Of a stretch of 32,663 nt of DNA, positions 16,587 to 27,342 are shown piece after piece. Under the pieces are notes generated by a model that saw nothing but the letters and a program-made list of their open reading frames with translations, searched no databases and had not been told where the DNA came from. How positions within the stretch are numbered: the stretch's first letter is position 1; each line of letters opens with the position of its first letter. Source of the stretch: an uncultured Collinsella sp. (GTDB taxonomy: Bacteria; Actinomycetota; Coriobacteriia; Coriobacteriales; Coriobacteriaceae); the NCBI GenBank assembly GCA_900549245.1, contig URNQ01000002.1:1-32663 (forward strand), read 5' to 3'. The translations under genes were made by a program, and so were the position numbers.

Positions 16587-19235
16587 ATGGTGAAAAAGTC
16601 ACCGGAAAACACTACTCCCGCAATTGTGGACAACGTAGAGGCGCTTGAGGCTAAGCTCGCTCAGATGCGAGAGGCCCAGGCGCTTTTTGCTACGTACACG
16701 CAGGAGCAGGTCGACAAGATCTTCTATGAGGCCGCCATGGCCGCCAACAAGGCTCGTATCCCGTTGGCGAAAATGGCCATCGAGGAGACCGGCCGCGGCG
16801 TTCTTGAGGACAAGGTCATCAAGAACCACTACGCCGCAGAGTACATCTACAACGCTTACAAGAACACCAAGACCTGTGGTGTCCTGGAGCGCGACGAGGC
16901 CTACGGCATCACCAAGATCGCCGAGCCCATCGGCATCGTGGGCGCCGTCATCCCGACGACCAACCCCACCTCCACCGCGATCTTCAAGACGCTGATCAGC
17001 CTGAAGACCCGCAACGGCATCATCATCTCCCCGCACCCGGCAGCCGCCAAGTGCACCATCGCCGCCGCCAAGCTCGTGCTCGACGCCGCCGTCAAGGCCG
17101 GCGCCCCCGAGGGCATCATCGGCTGGGTCGATGTCCCCTCCATCGAGCTGACCAACATGGTCATGCGCGACGTCGACATCATCCTCGCCACCGGTGGCCC
17201 GGGCATGGTCAAGGCCGCCTACTCCTCGGGCAAGCCCGCCCTGGGCGTTGGCGCCGGTAACACCCCGGTCATCATCGACGACACCGCCGACGTGCTGCTC
17301 GCCGTCAACTCCATCATCCACTCCAAGACCTTCGACAACGGCATGATCTGCGCTTCCGAGCAGTCCGTGACCGTCATCGACACCATCTATGACCAGGTTA
17401 AGGCCGAGTTCCAGAAGCGCGGCTGCTACTTCGTCAAGCAGGGTGCCGAGATGGAGGCCCTGCGTGCCGCCATGTTCAAGAACGGCGCTCTCGACCACCG
17501 CATCCCCGGCATGGCTGCCGCCAAGATCGCCGAGCTCGCAGGCATCGAGGTTCCCGCCAAGACCAAGATCCTGATCGCCGAGGTCACCTCCACCGACCCC
17601 GCCAAGGAGGAGTTCTCCCACGAGAAGCTCTCCCCGGTCCTGGCCATGTACCACGCCAAGGACTTCCAGGAGGCCGTCGACAAGGCCGAGCACCTGGTGC
17701 TCGCCGGTGGCCCGGGCCACACCGCCTCTCTGTACGTGCACCCCGCCCAGGCCGAGAAGATCAGCCTGTTCGAGCACGTCATGAAGGCCTGCCGTATCGT
17801 CATCAACACCCCGTCCTCGCACGGCGGCATCGGTGACCTGTACAACTTTGGCATGAAGCCGTCTCTGACCCTGGGCTGCGGCTCCTGGGGCGGCAACTCC
17901 GTCTCCGAGAACGTTGGGGTGAAGCACTTGATCAACGTTAAGACTGTGGCCGAGCGCCGTGAGAACATGCTGTGGTTCCGCGCTCCCGAGAAGGTCTACT
18001 TCAAGAAGGGTTCCACGCCCGTCGCCCTCGACGAGCTGGGCAACGTCATGGGCAAGAAGCGCGCCTTCATCGTCACCGACCAGTTCCTCTTCAAGAATGG
18101 CAACACCCGCGCCATCGAGGCCAAGCTCGACGAGATGGGCATCGCCCACGACTGCTTCTACGACGTCGAGCCCGATCCGTCGCTGCAGTGCGCACGTCGC
18201 GGCGCCAAGCAGATGGCTCTCTTTGAGCCGGACGTCATCATCGCCGTCGGCGGTGGCTCCGCTATGGACGCCGGCAAGATCATGTGGATGATGTACGAGC
18301 ACCCCGAGTGCAAGTTTGAGGACATGGCCATGGACTTCATGGACATCCGCAAGCGTATCTTCACCTTCCCCGAGATGGGCAAGAAGGCCTACTTCGTCGC
18401 CGTCCCGACCTCTTCGGGTACCGGCTCCGAGTGCACGCCGTTCGCCATCATCACCGACAAGGAAACCGGCATCAAGTGGCCGCTCGCCGACTACGCGCTG
18501 CTCCCCAACATGGCTATCGTCGACGCCGACAACTGCATGACCGCCCCGCGCGGTCTGACCGCTGCCTCCGGCATCGACGTCATGACCCACGCCATCGAGT
18601 CCTACGTCTCCATCATGGCTTCCGACTACACCAAGGGCCTCTCCGAGCGCGCTGCTAAGCTCGTCTTCGAGAACCTGCCCTCCAGCTTCACGAACGGCGC
18701 CAAGGACCCGCATGCCCGCGAGGAGATGCACAACGCCTCTTGCATGGCCGGTATGGCCTTCGCCAACGCCTTCCTGGGCCTCAACCACTCCATGGCTCAC
18801 AAGCTCGGCGCTTTCCACCACCTGCCCCACGGCCTTGCCAACGCTGTCATCCTGACTCGCGTCATGCGCTACAACGCCGCCGAGGCTCCCGTCAAGATGG
18901 GTACCTTCTCCCAGTATCCTTACCCCAACGCGCTGCACAACTACGCCGAGATGGCCAAGTACTGCGGCATCGAGGGCAAGGACGACAAGGAGGTCTTCGA
19001 GAACTTCATCACGAAGCTCGAGGAGCTCAAGGACTTCATCGGCGTCAAGAAGACCATCGCCGACTACGGTGTTGACGAGCAGTACTTCCTCGACACCCTC
19101 GACGAGATGACCGAGCAGGCATTCAACGACCAGTGCACCGGCGCAAACCCGCGCTACCCGCTCATGAGCGAGATCAAGGAGCTCTACCTGGACGCCTACT
19201 ACGGCCGCGAGCCTCAGGACTACGCCGTCTGCTAG
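16587..19235 (+). CDS. adhE: bifunctional acetaldehyde-CoA / alcohol dehydrogenase AdhE
   Basis: Reduces acetyl-CoA to acetaldehyde and then to ethanol, regenerating two NAD+ per acetyl-CoA in fermentation; family members form long spirosome filaments. The 882-residue protein joins an N-terminal aldehyde dehydrogenase domain (about 15-450; catalytic Cys255 in GMICASEQS; GAGNTPVIID) to a C-terminal iron-dependent alcohol dehydrogenase domain (about 465-870; GGGSAMDAGKIMW, SGTGSECTPFAI, and the metal-binding histidines in NHSMAHKLGAFHHLPHG). AAGGAG stands 6 nt before the ATG. Codon choice is strongly biased to NNC, which suggests high expression. It is followed by a GC-rich hairpin without a T-run and then by a phosphotransferase gene on the same strand. 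Confidence 0.97.
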   Translation: MVKKSPENTTPAIVDNVEALEAKLAQMREAQALFATYTQEQVDKIFYEAAMAANKARIPLAKMAIEETGRGVLEDKVIKNHYAAEYIYNAYKNTKTCGVLERDEAYGITKIAEPIGIVGAVIPTTNPTSTAIFKTLISLKTRNGIIISPHPAAAKCTIAAAKLVLDAAVKAGAPEGIIGWVDVPSIELTNMVMRDVDIILATGGPGMVKAAYSSGKPALGVGAGNTPVIIDDTADVLLAVNSIIHSKTFDNGMICASEQSVTVIDTIYDQVKAEFQKRGCYFVKQGAEMEALRAAMFKNGALDHRIPGMAAAKIAELAGIEVPAKTKILIAEVTSTDPAKEEFSHEKLSPVLAMYHAKDFQEAVDKAEHLVLAGGPGHTASLYVHPAQAEKISLFEHVMKACRIVINTPSSHGGIGDLYNFGMKPSLTLGCGSWGGNSVSENVGVKHLINVKTVAERRENMLWFRAPEKVYFKKGSTPVALDELGNVMGKKRAFIVTDQFLFKNGNTRAIEAKLDEMGIAHDCFYDVEPDPSLQCARRGAKQMALFEPDVIIAVGGGSAMDAGKIMWMMYEHPECKFEDMAMDFMDIRKRIFTFPEMGKKAYFVAVPTSSGTGSECTPFAIITDKETGIKWPLADYALLPNMAIVDADNCMTAPRGLTAASGIDVMTHAIESYVSIMASDYTKGLSERAAKLVFENLPSSFTNGAKDPHAREEMHNASCMAGMAFANAFLGLNHSMAHKLGAFHHLPHGLANAVILTRVMRYNAAEAPVKMGTFSQYPYPNALHNYAEMAKYCGIEGKDDKEVFENFITKLEELKDFIGVKKTIADYGVDEQYFLDTLDEMTEQAFNDQCTGANPRYPLMSEIKELYLDAYYGREPQDYAVC

Positions 19236-19252
19236 TTTTAGCACGGTTTTTA

Positions 19253-19291
19253 ACGGCGGGGGCGCACGGGTGTTTCACACACCCCCGCCGT
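19253..19291 (+). other. GC-rich hairpin after adhE
   Basis: ACGGCGGGGG pairs with CCCCCGCCGT, with an inner GGGTGT/ACACCC stem. No T-run follows (CGCTTCT), so it may only partly stop transcription, or act as a processing or stability hairpin, leaving read-through into the next gene. Confidence 0.6.
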
Positions 19292-19323
19292 CGCTTCTAT
19301 CGCATCGTTGAAAGGATGCAACT

Positions 19324-20076
19324 ATGCTGCTACCCGATTCCAAGACCGAGCTCGTCCGCCGTGGCAACAAGGTCGTTTACGACCTGGGCGACAAGATCGT
19401 CAAGGTCTTTAACGAGACCAAGCCTGTCTCCGACGTGTTCAACGAGGCTTTGAATCTTGCCCGCATCAATGAGTGCGGCATCCGCAGCCCCAAGGCTCTC
19501 GAGGGTTCCCAGCTCGAGAACGCCAACGGCTGGGAGAAGGTTCCGGGCCCCACCCTTGCCGAGAAGATGACTGCCGAGCCCCAGCGCTTTGGTGAGTATC
19601 TCGAGATGTTCGTCGACCTCCAGATCGAGATCCACGGCTACACCTCCCCGCTGCTCAACCGTCAGCGCGACAAGTTCGCCCGCATGATCGACAGCCTTGA
19701 TCAGCTCAATGCCACCACGCGCTACAACCTTCAGGAGCGTCTGGACGGAATGACCAAGGAGTTCAAGGTCTGCCACGGCGACTTCAACCCCTCCAACGTC
19801 ATCGTCGGCGACGACGGCCAGCTCTATGTGTGCGACTGGGCACACGCCACCCAGGGCTCCCCTGCTGCCGACGTTGCCACCACCTACCTGCTCTTCGCCC
19901 TCAACAGCAAGGACCAGGCTGAGGCCTACCTGGAGCTCTACTGCGACCGCGCCGACATGCCCATGCAGGTCGTGCGTCAGTGGACGAGCATCGTCGCCGC
20001 TTCCGAGCTCGCTCGTAAGCGCAACGTGAACGATGAGTTCCTGAAGAACTGGATCGACGTCGTCGATTATCAGTAA
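19324..20076 (+). CDS. APH-family small-molecule phosphotransferase, substrate unknown
   Basis: A 250-residue kinase-fold protein of the aminoglycoside/choline phosphotransferase group. Visible landmarks are a small N-terminal lobe with VYDLGDKIVKVFNE (Lys27 as likely ATP-contacting lysine), the catalytic loop CHGDFNPSNVIV (His151, Asp153, Asn158) and the metal-binding VCDWAHATQGSPAADVA (Asp171). AAAGGATG precedes the ATG by a few bases. It lies 88 nt after adhE on the same strand and ends at a strong terminator, so it may be read with adhE. The fold does not reveal the substrate: a sugar, an amino alcohol or a protein are all possible, and resistance to aminoglycosides should not be assumed. 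Confidence 0.75.
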   Translation: MLLPDSKTELVRRGNKVVYDLGDKIVKVFNETKPVSDVFNEALNLARINECGIRSPKALEGSQLENANGWEKVPGPTLAEKMTAEPQRFGEYLEMFVDLQIEIHGYTSPLLNRQRDKFARMIDSLDQLNATTRYNLQERLDGMTKEFKVCHGDFNPSNVIVGDDGQLYVCDWAHATQGSPAADVATTYLLFALNSKDQAEAYLELYCDRADMPMQVVRQWTSIVAASELARKRNVNDEFLKNWIDVVDYQ

Positions 20077-20110
20077 TATCTGAGCGATTTATTTCGCATC
20101 GGAGGCACAA

Positions 20111-20146
20111 GAAAACCCCGCAGCTCATATGGGCTGTGGGGTTTTC
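20111..20146. terminator. terminator after the phosphotransferase gene, probably bidirectional
   Basis: A 14-bp stem with A-rich left and T-rich right arm (GAAAACCCCGCAGC with GCTGTGGGGTTTTC), 34 nt after the stop codon. The A/T symmetry allows it to work from either strand. Confidence 0.85.
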
Positions 20147-20174
20147 CTTTACCCATCGAGTTTATTCACGCAAC

Positions 20175-20221
20175 AAAATAGACTGCTCCGCATCTCTTCC
20201 TAAGAGAGATACGGAGCAGTC
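20175..20221 (-). terminator. proS operon terminator
   Basis: GACTGCTCCG pairs with CGGAGCAGTC and the inner arms ATCTCT/AGAGAT extend it; on the minus strand TATTTTG follows. It lies 31 nt after the proS stop and ends the pyrH-to-proS transcript. Confidence 0.85.
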
Positions 20222-20252
20222 CCGCAATTACATCTAATAGCGGAAACGTCGA

Positions 20253-21974
<1,722 letters not shown>

Positions 21975-23057
21975 TTATTTCTCCTCAATAAGCTTGTCGA
22001 CCTCTGCCATAAGCGCGTCGACAATTTGGTCCTCAGCTACTTTACCAATGATCTGGCCATGCGAAAAGAGCAAGGCCTGACCACGTCCGCAAGCAACGCC
22101 CAGGTCGGCATCAGAAGCCTCACCGGGGCCATTAACGGCACATCCCATGACGGCAATCGAAAGCGGCGCGGAATAGTTCTTAAGCCGCTCGGTGACCTCC
22201 TCGGCGATGGGAATGAGGTTAACCTGGCAGCGGGCGCACGTGGGGCACGAGACAATCTCGGGACCACGGCGACGCAGGCCCAGCGACTGTAGAATTCCCC
22301 AGGCGACCGGCGGCTCCTCAACCGGATCGGCCGTGAGCGACACACGCATGGTGTCGCCGATGCCTTCGGAAAGCAAGATACCCAAGCCTACAGAGCTCTT
22401 GATGGTGCCCTGAAGCTTGGTCCCCGCCTCCGTCACGCCCAGGTGAAGCGGAACGTGGGGAATCTCACGTGACAGGGCTCGATAGGTATCGAGCGTCGTT
22501 TGCACGCTATGGGCCTTGGCCGAAAGCACAATGTTCGTAAAGCCGCGATCCTCAAAGTGCTTGACGAAGCGCTCGCTCGACATCACGAGCTTTTCGGGCT
22601 GCGTGAGGTCGTCGCGCTCGGCAATATCTTGCTCAAGCGAGCCCGCGTTCACGCCAATGCGAATCGCACAGCCCGCGGCACCCGCAGCATCGATCACCGC
22701 GTCAACCTTGGCCCAATCGCCGATATTGCCGGGATTGATGCGCAGCTTGGCGGCACCGGCCTCAACGGCACCAATGGCGAGCTTATGGTTAAAGTGGATA
22801 TCGGCGACAATCGGCACCGGAGACTCGGAACAAATCGTGCGAAAGCCCTCGAGCGCAGCCTCGGTAGGCACGCTCACGCGCACGATATCGCAGCCAGCCT
22901 GCGCCAACGCGCACACTTGCGCAAGCGTTGCCTGGGCATCAGCGGTATCGGTGCAGGTCATAGACTGAACCACGACCGGAGCGCCAGCACCGATCTGCAC
23001 GCCGCCCACATGCACGGGGCGCGTCAACTCGCGAGGCAAAGGATGGGATAAAGACAA
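21975..23057 (-). CDS. ispG: 4-hydroxy-3-methylbut-2-enyl diphosphate synthase (IspG/GcpE)
   Basis: [4Fe-4S] enzyme of the MEP isoprenoid pathway, acting after Dxr, whose gene is two genes upstream. The product has about 360 residues with the N-terminal TIM barrel (VVVQSMTCTDTADAQAT, VADIHFNHKLA, LRINPGNIG) and the C-terminal cluster domain with CPTCARC and VMGCAVNGPGEA, giving three cluster cysteines and the Glu ligand. The reading frame stays open for 56 codons upstream, but that part overlaps rseP and has no family resemblance. I chose the TTG at 23057 because GGGGAG lies 8 nt upstream and the protein then begins shortly before the conserved RPVHVGGVQIG. No ATG is available near this point. 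Confidence 0.92.
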   Translation of the reverse strand: MSLSHPLPRELTRPVHVGGVQIGAGAPVVVQSMTCTDTADAQATLAQVCALAQAGCDIVRVSVPTEAALEGFRTICSESPVPIVADIHFNHKLAIGAVEAGAAKLRINPGNIGDWAKVDAVIDAAGAAGCAIRIGVNAGSLEQDIAERDDLTQPEKLVMSSERFVKHFEDRGFTNIVLSAKAHSVQTTLDTYRALSREIPHVPLHLGVTEAGTKLQGTIKSSVGLGILLSEGIGDTMRVSLTADPVEEPPVAWGILQSLGLRRRGPEIVSCPTCARCQVNLIPIAEEVTERLKNYSAPLSIAVMGCAVNGPGEASDADLGVACGRGQALLFSHGQIIGKVAEDQIVDALMAEVDKLIEEK

Positions 23058-23070
23058 TCCAAACACTCCC

Positions 23071-24432
23071 CTACAGAATAAATCGAAGGATGTCGGAACG
23101 AAGCATATAGACAAACAGCAGCGCAAAGAGCGCGATGCCGACATAGCTGACGATTGTCTGCACTTTGAGCGGCAGCTCGCGGCCCGCAATCTTTTGAATG
23201 ATCTCGATGACCAGCTTGCCGCCATCGAGTGGTGGGATGGGCAGCAGGTTCATAAAGCCAAGCGAGAACGAAATGAGGGCGGCAAACGAAAGGAACGTGG
23301 CAGGGCCGGCAGCAGCGGCCTGTGAGGACATAACGCTAATACCCACGATCGAAGAAGACTGATCGAGAATCTCCATCGTATGCTGCGGCTGGAGCAGGCG
23401 CATCACGCCATCCGCTGTCTGCACGACATAGGAGAACGACAGGCGAGCCGACGTGATGGGGTCTAAACGGACCACCTGCGTAGAGGCATACACACCTAGG
23501 CGCTCGTCCTCTTTGAGCGCAACCGTGGTCGAATGCTGCTTGCCGTCACGCTCGTACTCGATGGCGATATCGTCCTTACCGGCGGCCTTGCCGATGGCAT
23601 CGTAGACATCCATCCAAGTGGAACATGAGACACCGTCAACCGAAAGGATTGCATCACCGGCCTCGATACCCGCATTGGCGGCAATAGACCCCTCGTCAAC
23701 CTGACCGATCACGTTGGTATCCATCGGCACGGTGACACCCGCAATGGAATAGATGCTCATAAGGAGCAAAAAACCCGTCAAGATATTGACGATAATGCCC
23801 GCGAGCAGCATAAAGGCGCGCTTGAGAAAGCCTTGGCCAAGATAGGTGTGCGAGCGCTCTTGCGCAAGGAACTCGGCCTCGCCGCACGGCAGTTCCCATA
23901 CATCGCCCTCGGCAGTCGCATGTTCGCGATCGAAAAGGCGACCATCAAAGGTGGTATAGCCTGCCGTGTCTCGCGGCAACGTCTGATATTTGGTGGGATA
24001 GTAGCTCGACGAGGGCTTCTCCCCTTCCTCATGCCAGGGCGCGATGGAGCCCCAGCCCAGCAAAAGGGCGCATGCCTCGAGCACATCCTCCTCGGAAAGC
24101 TCGAGCTCGACAGCAAGGTCGGCCACGGTCACGCGACCATGACGATAGATAGCCGCGAGCACGCGATCGGCGCACGAAACATCGGTCGGATCCATACCGC
24201 AGATGGCAGCGTAGCCACCCAGCAGCAGCGGGGTCACGCCAAACTTGGTTCCAATGCGACGCGACGTGTAATGGATGTCAAAGCGGCACGGCAGACCCAA
24301 AAAGAACTCGGTCACACGGACGCCGCAGGCACGCGCCGCCAAAAAGTGGCCGCCCTCGTGCAAAAACACGAGGACGGAAAGCATCAGCAGGCCCCAAAAG
24401 ACCGATGAGAGAACGCTCAGAACAGTATCCAT
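23071..24432 (-). CDS. rseP: site-2 zinc metalloprotease (RseP/RasP family) with an inserted helix-turn-helix-like domain
   Basis: Intramembrane protease, usually cleaving anti-sigma factors or signal-peptide remnants. The 453-residue protein has HEGGH at 25-29 in the first membrane segment, a second membrane segment with AGIIVNILTGF at about 211-221, a PDZ domain (about 240-320) and the third catalytic segment NLLPIPPLDGGKL near 400. Between the beta-loop (GVTPLLLGGY, 65-74) and the AGxxxN helix lie about 120 residues not usual for the family: 87-130 read as a winged-helix or helix-turn-helix (RVLAAIYRHGRVTVADLAVELELSEEDVLEA, split here by its helices), then a polar linker with SSSYYPTKYQTLP. 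The ATG at 24432 is used; a TTG at 24447 lies too close to AAGGA. Neighbours dxr and ispG give the usual rasP context. Confidence 0.9.
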   Translation of the reverse strand: MDTVLSVLSSVFWGLLMLSVLVFLHEGGHFLAARACGVRVTEFFLGLPCRFDIHYTSRRIGTKFGVTPLLLGGYAAICGMDPTDVSCADRVLAAIYRHGRVTVADLAVELELSEEDVLEACALLLGWGSIAPWHEEGEKPSSSYYPTKYQTLPRDTAGYTTFDGRLFDREHATAEGDVWELPCGEAEFLAQERSHTYLGQGFLKRAFMLLAGIIVNILTGFLLLMSIYSIAGVTVPMDTNVIGQVDEGSIAANAGIEAGDAILSVDGVSCSTWMDVYDAIGKAAGKDDIAIEYERDGKQHSTTVALKEDERLGVYASTQVVRLDPITSARLSFSYVVQTADGVMRLLQPQHTMEILDQSSSIVGISVMSSQAAAAGPATFLSFAALISFSLGFMNLLPIPPLDGGKLVIEIIQKIAGRELPLKVQTIVSYVGIALFALLFVYMLRSDILRFIL

Positions 24433-24457
24433 AAAACGAAAAAGCAATCCTTATGGG

Positions 24458-25645
24458 TTAGGAACGGGTTGCGGCGAGCACCTGCGCAGCCTTTTCACGC
24501 GCCCACGCATCGATGTCGCGAAGCTGCTCAAACGAATCGACCGCCTGCATATCGTGGGCGTCCATGCAGGATTCCACAATGCGATCGATATCGGTAAAGC
24601 TGCAGCCATCGTGCAGGAAGGCATCGACGGCAACCTCGTTGGCGGCATTGAGCACGCACGGCATGGTGCCACCCGTCTTGCCGGCACGCTCGGCCAGTGC
24701 CAGACAGCGGAAGGTATCCATGTCGGCAGCATCAAACGTGAGCTGCCCCAGCTCGCGGAAATCGATACGAGGCGCCGGGGTATCCCAACGCTCGGGATAC
24801 GAGAACGCGAACTGGATGGGAATACGCATGTCGGATGCACCGAGATGCGCCATCACGGAGCCGTCGGCGAACTCGACCATAGAGTGAATCTTGGACTGAC
24901 GCTGCACGACCACGTTAATGAAATCGAGGTCGCAGTTAAACAGATGCATGGCCTCAATGCGCTCCAGGCCCTTGTTCATGAGGGTGGCGGAGTCAATGGT
25001 GATCTTGGCACCCATGGCCCACGTGGGATGCGCGAGGGCATCGGCACGCGTCACGCGATCGAGCTCGTCGCGCGTGCGGCCAAAGAACGGACCGCCCGAG
25101 CAGGTGAGCCAAATGCAGTGGGCCTCGCGCGGGTTCTCCCCCAGATAGCACTGGTAGATGGCGGAATGCTCAGAGTCGACCGGAATAAGCTGGCCCGGTT
25201 GTGCCAACGGCATAAGCAAGTCGCCACCGACGACGAGGGACTCCTTGTTGGCAAGGGCAAGGCGCTTATTCGAGGTCAAGGCCGCATGGCTCGCCTCGAG
25301 ACCGGCGGCGCCCACAATAGCGACGAGCACGCAGTCGACATCGTCGCGACGCGCGAGCTCGCAAACCGCCTGCGCGCCAACGCCGAGCTTCGTTCCCTCG
25401 GGCAACTCCTGCAGCACGGCGTCATCGCCATGAACGGCATCGGCCACGGCAACCGCCGGAACCGAGAACTCACGGGCAGCGGCAACGAGCTCAGAGGTAC
25501 TGGAGTTAACGGACAGCGCCGTCACCTGCAGGCGATCGGCATGCTGGCGGCACACATCGAGCGCCTGGGTGCCGATAGAGCCTGTACAGCCCAGGATGGC
25601 AACGCGGAGACGTCCATCGGAGCCATACGTCGTCTGGAAAGACAT
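24458..25645 (-). CDS. dxr: 1-deoxy-D-xylulose 5-phosphate reductoisomerase
   Basis: Second enzyme of the MEP pathway, making methylerythritol phosphate with NADPH. The 395-residue protein has the NADPH-binding ILGCTGSIGTQALDV near the N-terminus, LANKESLVVGG in the middle, the metal and substrate segments DSEHSAIYQC and TCSGGPF, and the family C-terminus with NAANEVAVDAFL. The ATG overlaps the cdsA stop (TAATG), so initiation is coupled. With ispG two genes on, the operon supplies isoprenoid precursors that UppS, encoded upstream, uses. Confidence 0.96.
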   Translation of the reverse strand: MSFQTTYGSDGRLRVAILGCTGSIGTQALDVCRQHADRLQVTALSVNSSTSELVAAAREFSVPAVAVADAVHGDDAVLQELPEGTKLGVGAQAVCELARRDDVDCVLVAIVGAAGLEASHAALTSNKRLALANKESLVVGGDLLMPLAQPGQLIPVDSEHSAIYQCYLGENPREAHCIWLTCSGGPFFGRTRDELDRVTRADALAHPTWAMGAKITIDSATLMNKGLERIEAMHLFNCDLDFINVVVQRQSKIHSMVEFADGSVMAHLGASDMRIPIQFAFSYPERWDTPAPRIDFRELGQLTFDAADMDTFRCLALAERAGKTGGTMPCVLNAANEVAVDAFLHDGCSFTDIDRIVESCMDAHDMQAVDSFEQLRDIDAWAREKAAQVLAATRS

Positions 25646-26544
25646 TACAGCACGCCTCCGATCATCAGCAACAGCTGCGCGGTGATGCAGCCGAAGATAA
25701 GCGAATCGCTACGATCGAGCATGCCGCCGTGGCCCGGGATAAGGTTGCCGGAATCCTTGACGCCCACACCGCGCTTGATGCGCGACTCGATAAGGTCGCC
25801 GATAACGCCCAGAATGGACACAACCACGCCGCACAGCAGCGCATAGGGCAGGCTGAGCTTGTAGAAGTGCGTCGCCCACAGGATGAGCCAAATCAAAACC
25901 GAGCCCAGGATGCCGCCGACAAACCCCTCCCAGCTCTTTTTGGGAGAAATCTTGGGAACCATCTTGTGCTTGCCGATACGGCTGCCCACGATGTAGGCAA
26001 ACGAATCGGAGACCCAAAGGGACGCGCAAACGCCCACTGAAAGCAGGGCACCGGCAAAACCGGGCACGGCATCGCGCAGCAGCACGATAGCCGACAGCAT
26101 AAAGCCAGTGTAGATGGGACCCATGAGCGTCACTGCCACATCAGAGATGCGGGTACGCGGCGACCAGACATACCAAATGCCCACAGCGAGCATCAGGGCA
26201 AAAAGCAGGGCATTCAGCAACATCGAATCGCCCAACGCCGACAGCGGAAAGAGTACGGCGGCAGCGATACCCATGCGCTCGTTAGCCATCTTGCCATCGA
26301 GCCTTGTCATACGGAAAAACTCATAGCAGCACAGACCGCTCATGACAGAAACAAAGATGGCCGTGGGCACGATACCCAAAACCAGGCACAGGATAAAGAC
26401 AACGGCGTAGACGATACCGGCGGCGGCACGGGTAATAAAGCCCGCCAGCCACGAACCGGTGCCGCTCTTCGCTGCAGGCGCTCCCGCAGTGGCAGCTTTG
26501 CGCGCAGGCGTCTTGGGAGCAGATGCCTTGGGACGATCGGACAC
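25645..26544 (-). CDS. cdsA: phosphatidate cytidylyltransferase
   Basis: Integral membrane enzyme making CDP-diacylglycerol for phospholipid synthesis. The 299-residue product has a 30-residue Pro/Ala/Lys-rich cytosolic N-terminus, about eight hydrophobic segments, and the signature near the C-terminus with RIKRGVGVKDSGNLIPGHGG followed by MLDRSDSL. The start is a GTG 2 nt after the uppS stop; no ATG lies near the N-terminus. It overlaps dxr by one base. Confidence 0.94.
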   Translation of the reverse strand: MSDRPKASAPKTPARKAATAGAPAAKSGTGSWLAGFITRAAAGIVYAVVFILCLVLGIVPTAIFVSVMSGLCCYEFFRMTRLDGKMANERMGIAAAVLFPLSALGDSMLLNALLFALMLAVGIWYVWSPRTRISDVAVTLMGPIYTGFMLSAIVLLRDAVPGFAGALLSVGVCASLWVSDSFAYIVGSRIGKHKMVPKISPKKSWEGFVGGILGSVLIWLILWATHFYKLSLPYALLCGVVVSILGVIGDLIESRIKRGVGVKDSGNLIPGHGGMLDRSDSLIFGCITAQLLLMIGGVL

Positions 26545-26546
26545 GA

Positions 26547-27341
26547 TTAAGCCTCCTCGGTCTTGCTCAGTCCACCAAACCTACGGTCACGGCCCTGATA
26601 GGCCAAAATGGCGTCGACAAGGCCCCAACGATCAAAGTCGGGCCAATAGGTATCGGTGACGTAGAATTCGGAATAAGCCACCTGCCACAGCAGATAGTTC
26701 GAAAGGCGCAGCTCACCAGAGGTGCGAATCACAAGCTCAGGATCGGGAAGGCCGGCAGTATAGAGGTGGGAAGCCACCATGTCGTCATCAATTGCGGCAG
26801 GATCGATCTTACCGGCGGCAGCGTCGAGTGCAATCTGACGGACAGCGCGGGTAATCTCGGCACGCGCGCCGTAGTTGACGGCAAGCGCCAGCGTCATACC
26901 GGTGTGATCGGCGCACTCGGCAAGACCGCGTTCAAAAACGTCGCGGGTCTTCTTGGGCAGCGCGGAAATGTCGCCCAAAAAGACAACACGCACATTTTCG
27001 CGCTTCAGAAGCGGCAGCTCGTCGATAAACGTCTTGGCAAACAGATGCATCAAGACGTTGACCTCATGCTGCGGACGGTTCCAGTTTTCGGTAGAAAACG
27101 CATAGGCAGAAAGCACGTCGACGCCCAGGCGCACGCAGGCGGTAATGATCTCGCGCAGCGAGAGGATACCTGCCTTATGACCCTCGGTGCGTGCAAGACC
27201 GCGCGACGTGGCCCAACGACCGTTGCCGTCCATGATGCACGAGATATGGTGCGGAATGTTATTGAGGTCAAGGTCGGAAAAACCGACGCCCGCAGGGGCG
27301 TCGGCAAAGTACTCGACCAGTTTATGCTCGTCGTATTGCAC
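26547..27341 (-). CDS. uppS: undecaprenyl diphosphate synthase (cis-prenyltransferase)
   Basis: Makes the C55 lipid carrier for peptidoglycan and wall polymers. The 264-residue protein has the catalytic CIMDGNGRWATSRGLART segment with Asp at about 38 and the GHKAG phosphate site, then YAFSTENWNRP and, near the C-terminus, DPELVIRTSGELRLSNYLLWQ and YTDxxWPDFD-like VTDTYWPDFD. The N-terminal 28 residues form a short extension ahead of the catalytic core. The start is a GTG one base after the frr stop, with GGAG 7 nt upstream inside frr. Confidence 0.95.
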   Translation of the reverse strand: MQYDEHKLVEYFADAPAGVGFSDLDLNNIPHHISCIMDGNGRWATSRGLARTEGHKAGILSLREIITACVRLGVDVLSAYAFSTENWNRPQHEVNVLMHLFAKTFIDELPLLKRENVRVVFLGDISALPKKTRDVFERGLAECADHTGMTLALAVNYGARAEITRAVRQIALDAAAGKIDPAAIDDDMVASHLYTAGLPDPELVIRTSGELRLSNYLLWQVAYSEFYVTDTYWPDFDRWGLVDAILAYQGRDRRFGGLSKTEEA

Positions 27342-27342
27342 C

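Noticed and set aside
16599..19244. 881-codon open frame on the minus strand through all of adhE
   Set aside because: It is the exact shadow of adhE; the composition (Val/Leu/Asp/Gly/His rich) comes from NNC-biased codons read on the opposite strand. No family resemblance, no ribosome-binding site.
19324..20076. Aminoglycoside resistance gene
   Set aside because: Only the general APH fold motifs are visible; chromosomal context with adhE does not suggest resistance.
22990..23225. 56-codon N-terminal extension of ispG
   Set aside because: It overlaps rseP coding sequence, is Arg/Ser/Cys rich as expected for an out-of-frame reading, and homologues start near RPVHVGG.
24275..25846. Long plus-strand open frame across rseP, dxr and cdsA
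   Set aside because: Covers parts of three well-supported minus-strand genes and resembles no known protein.
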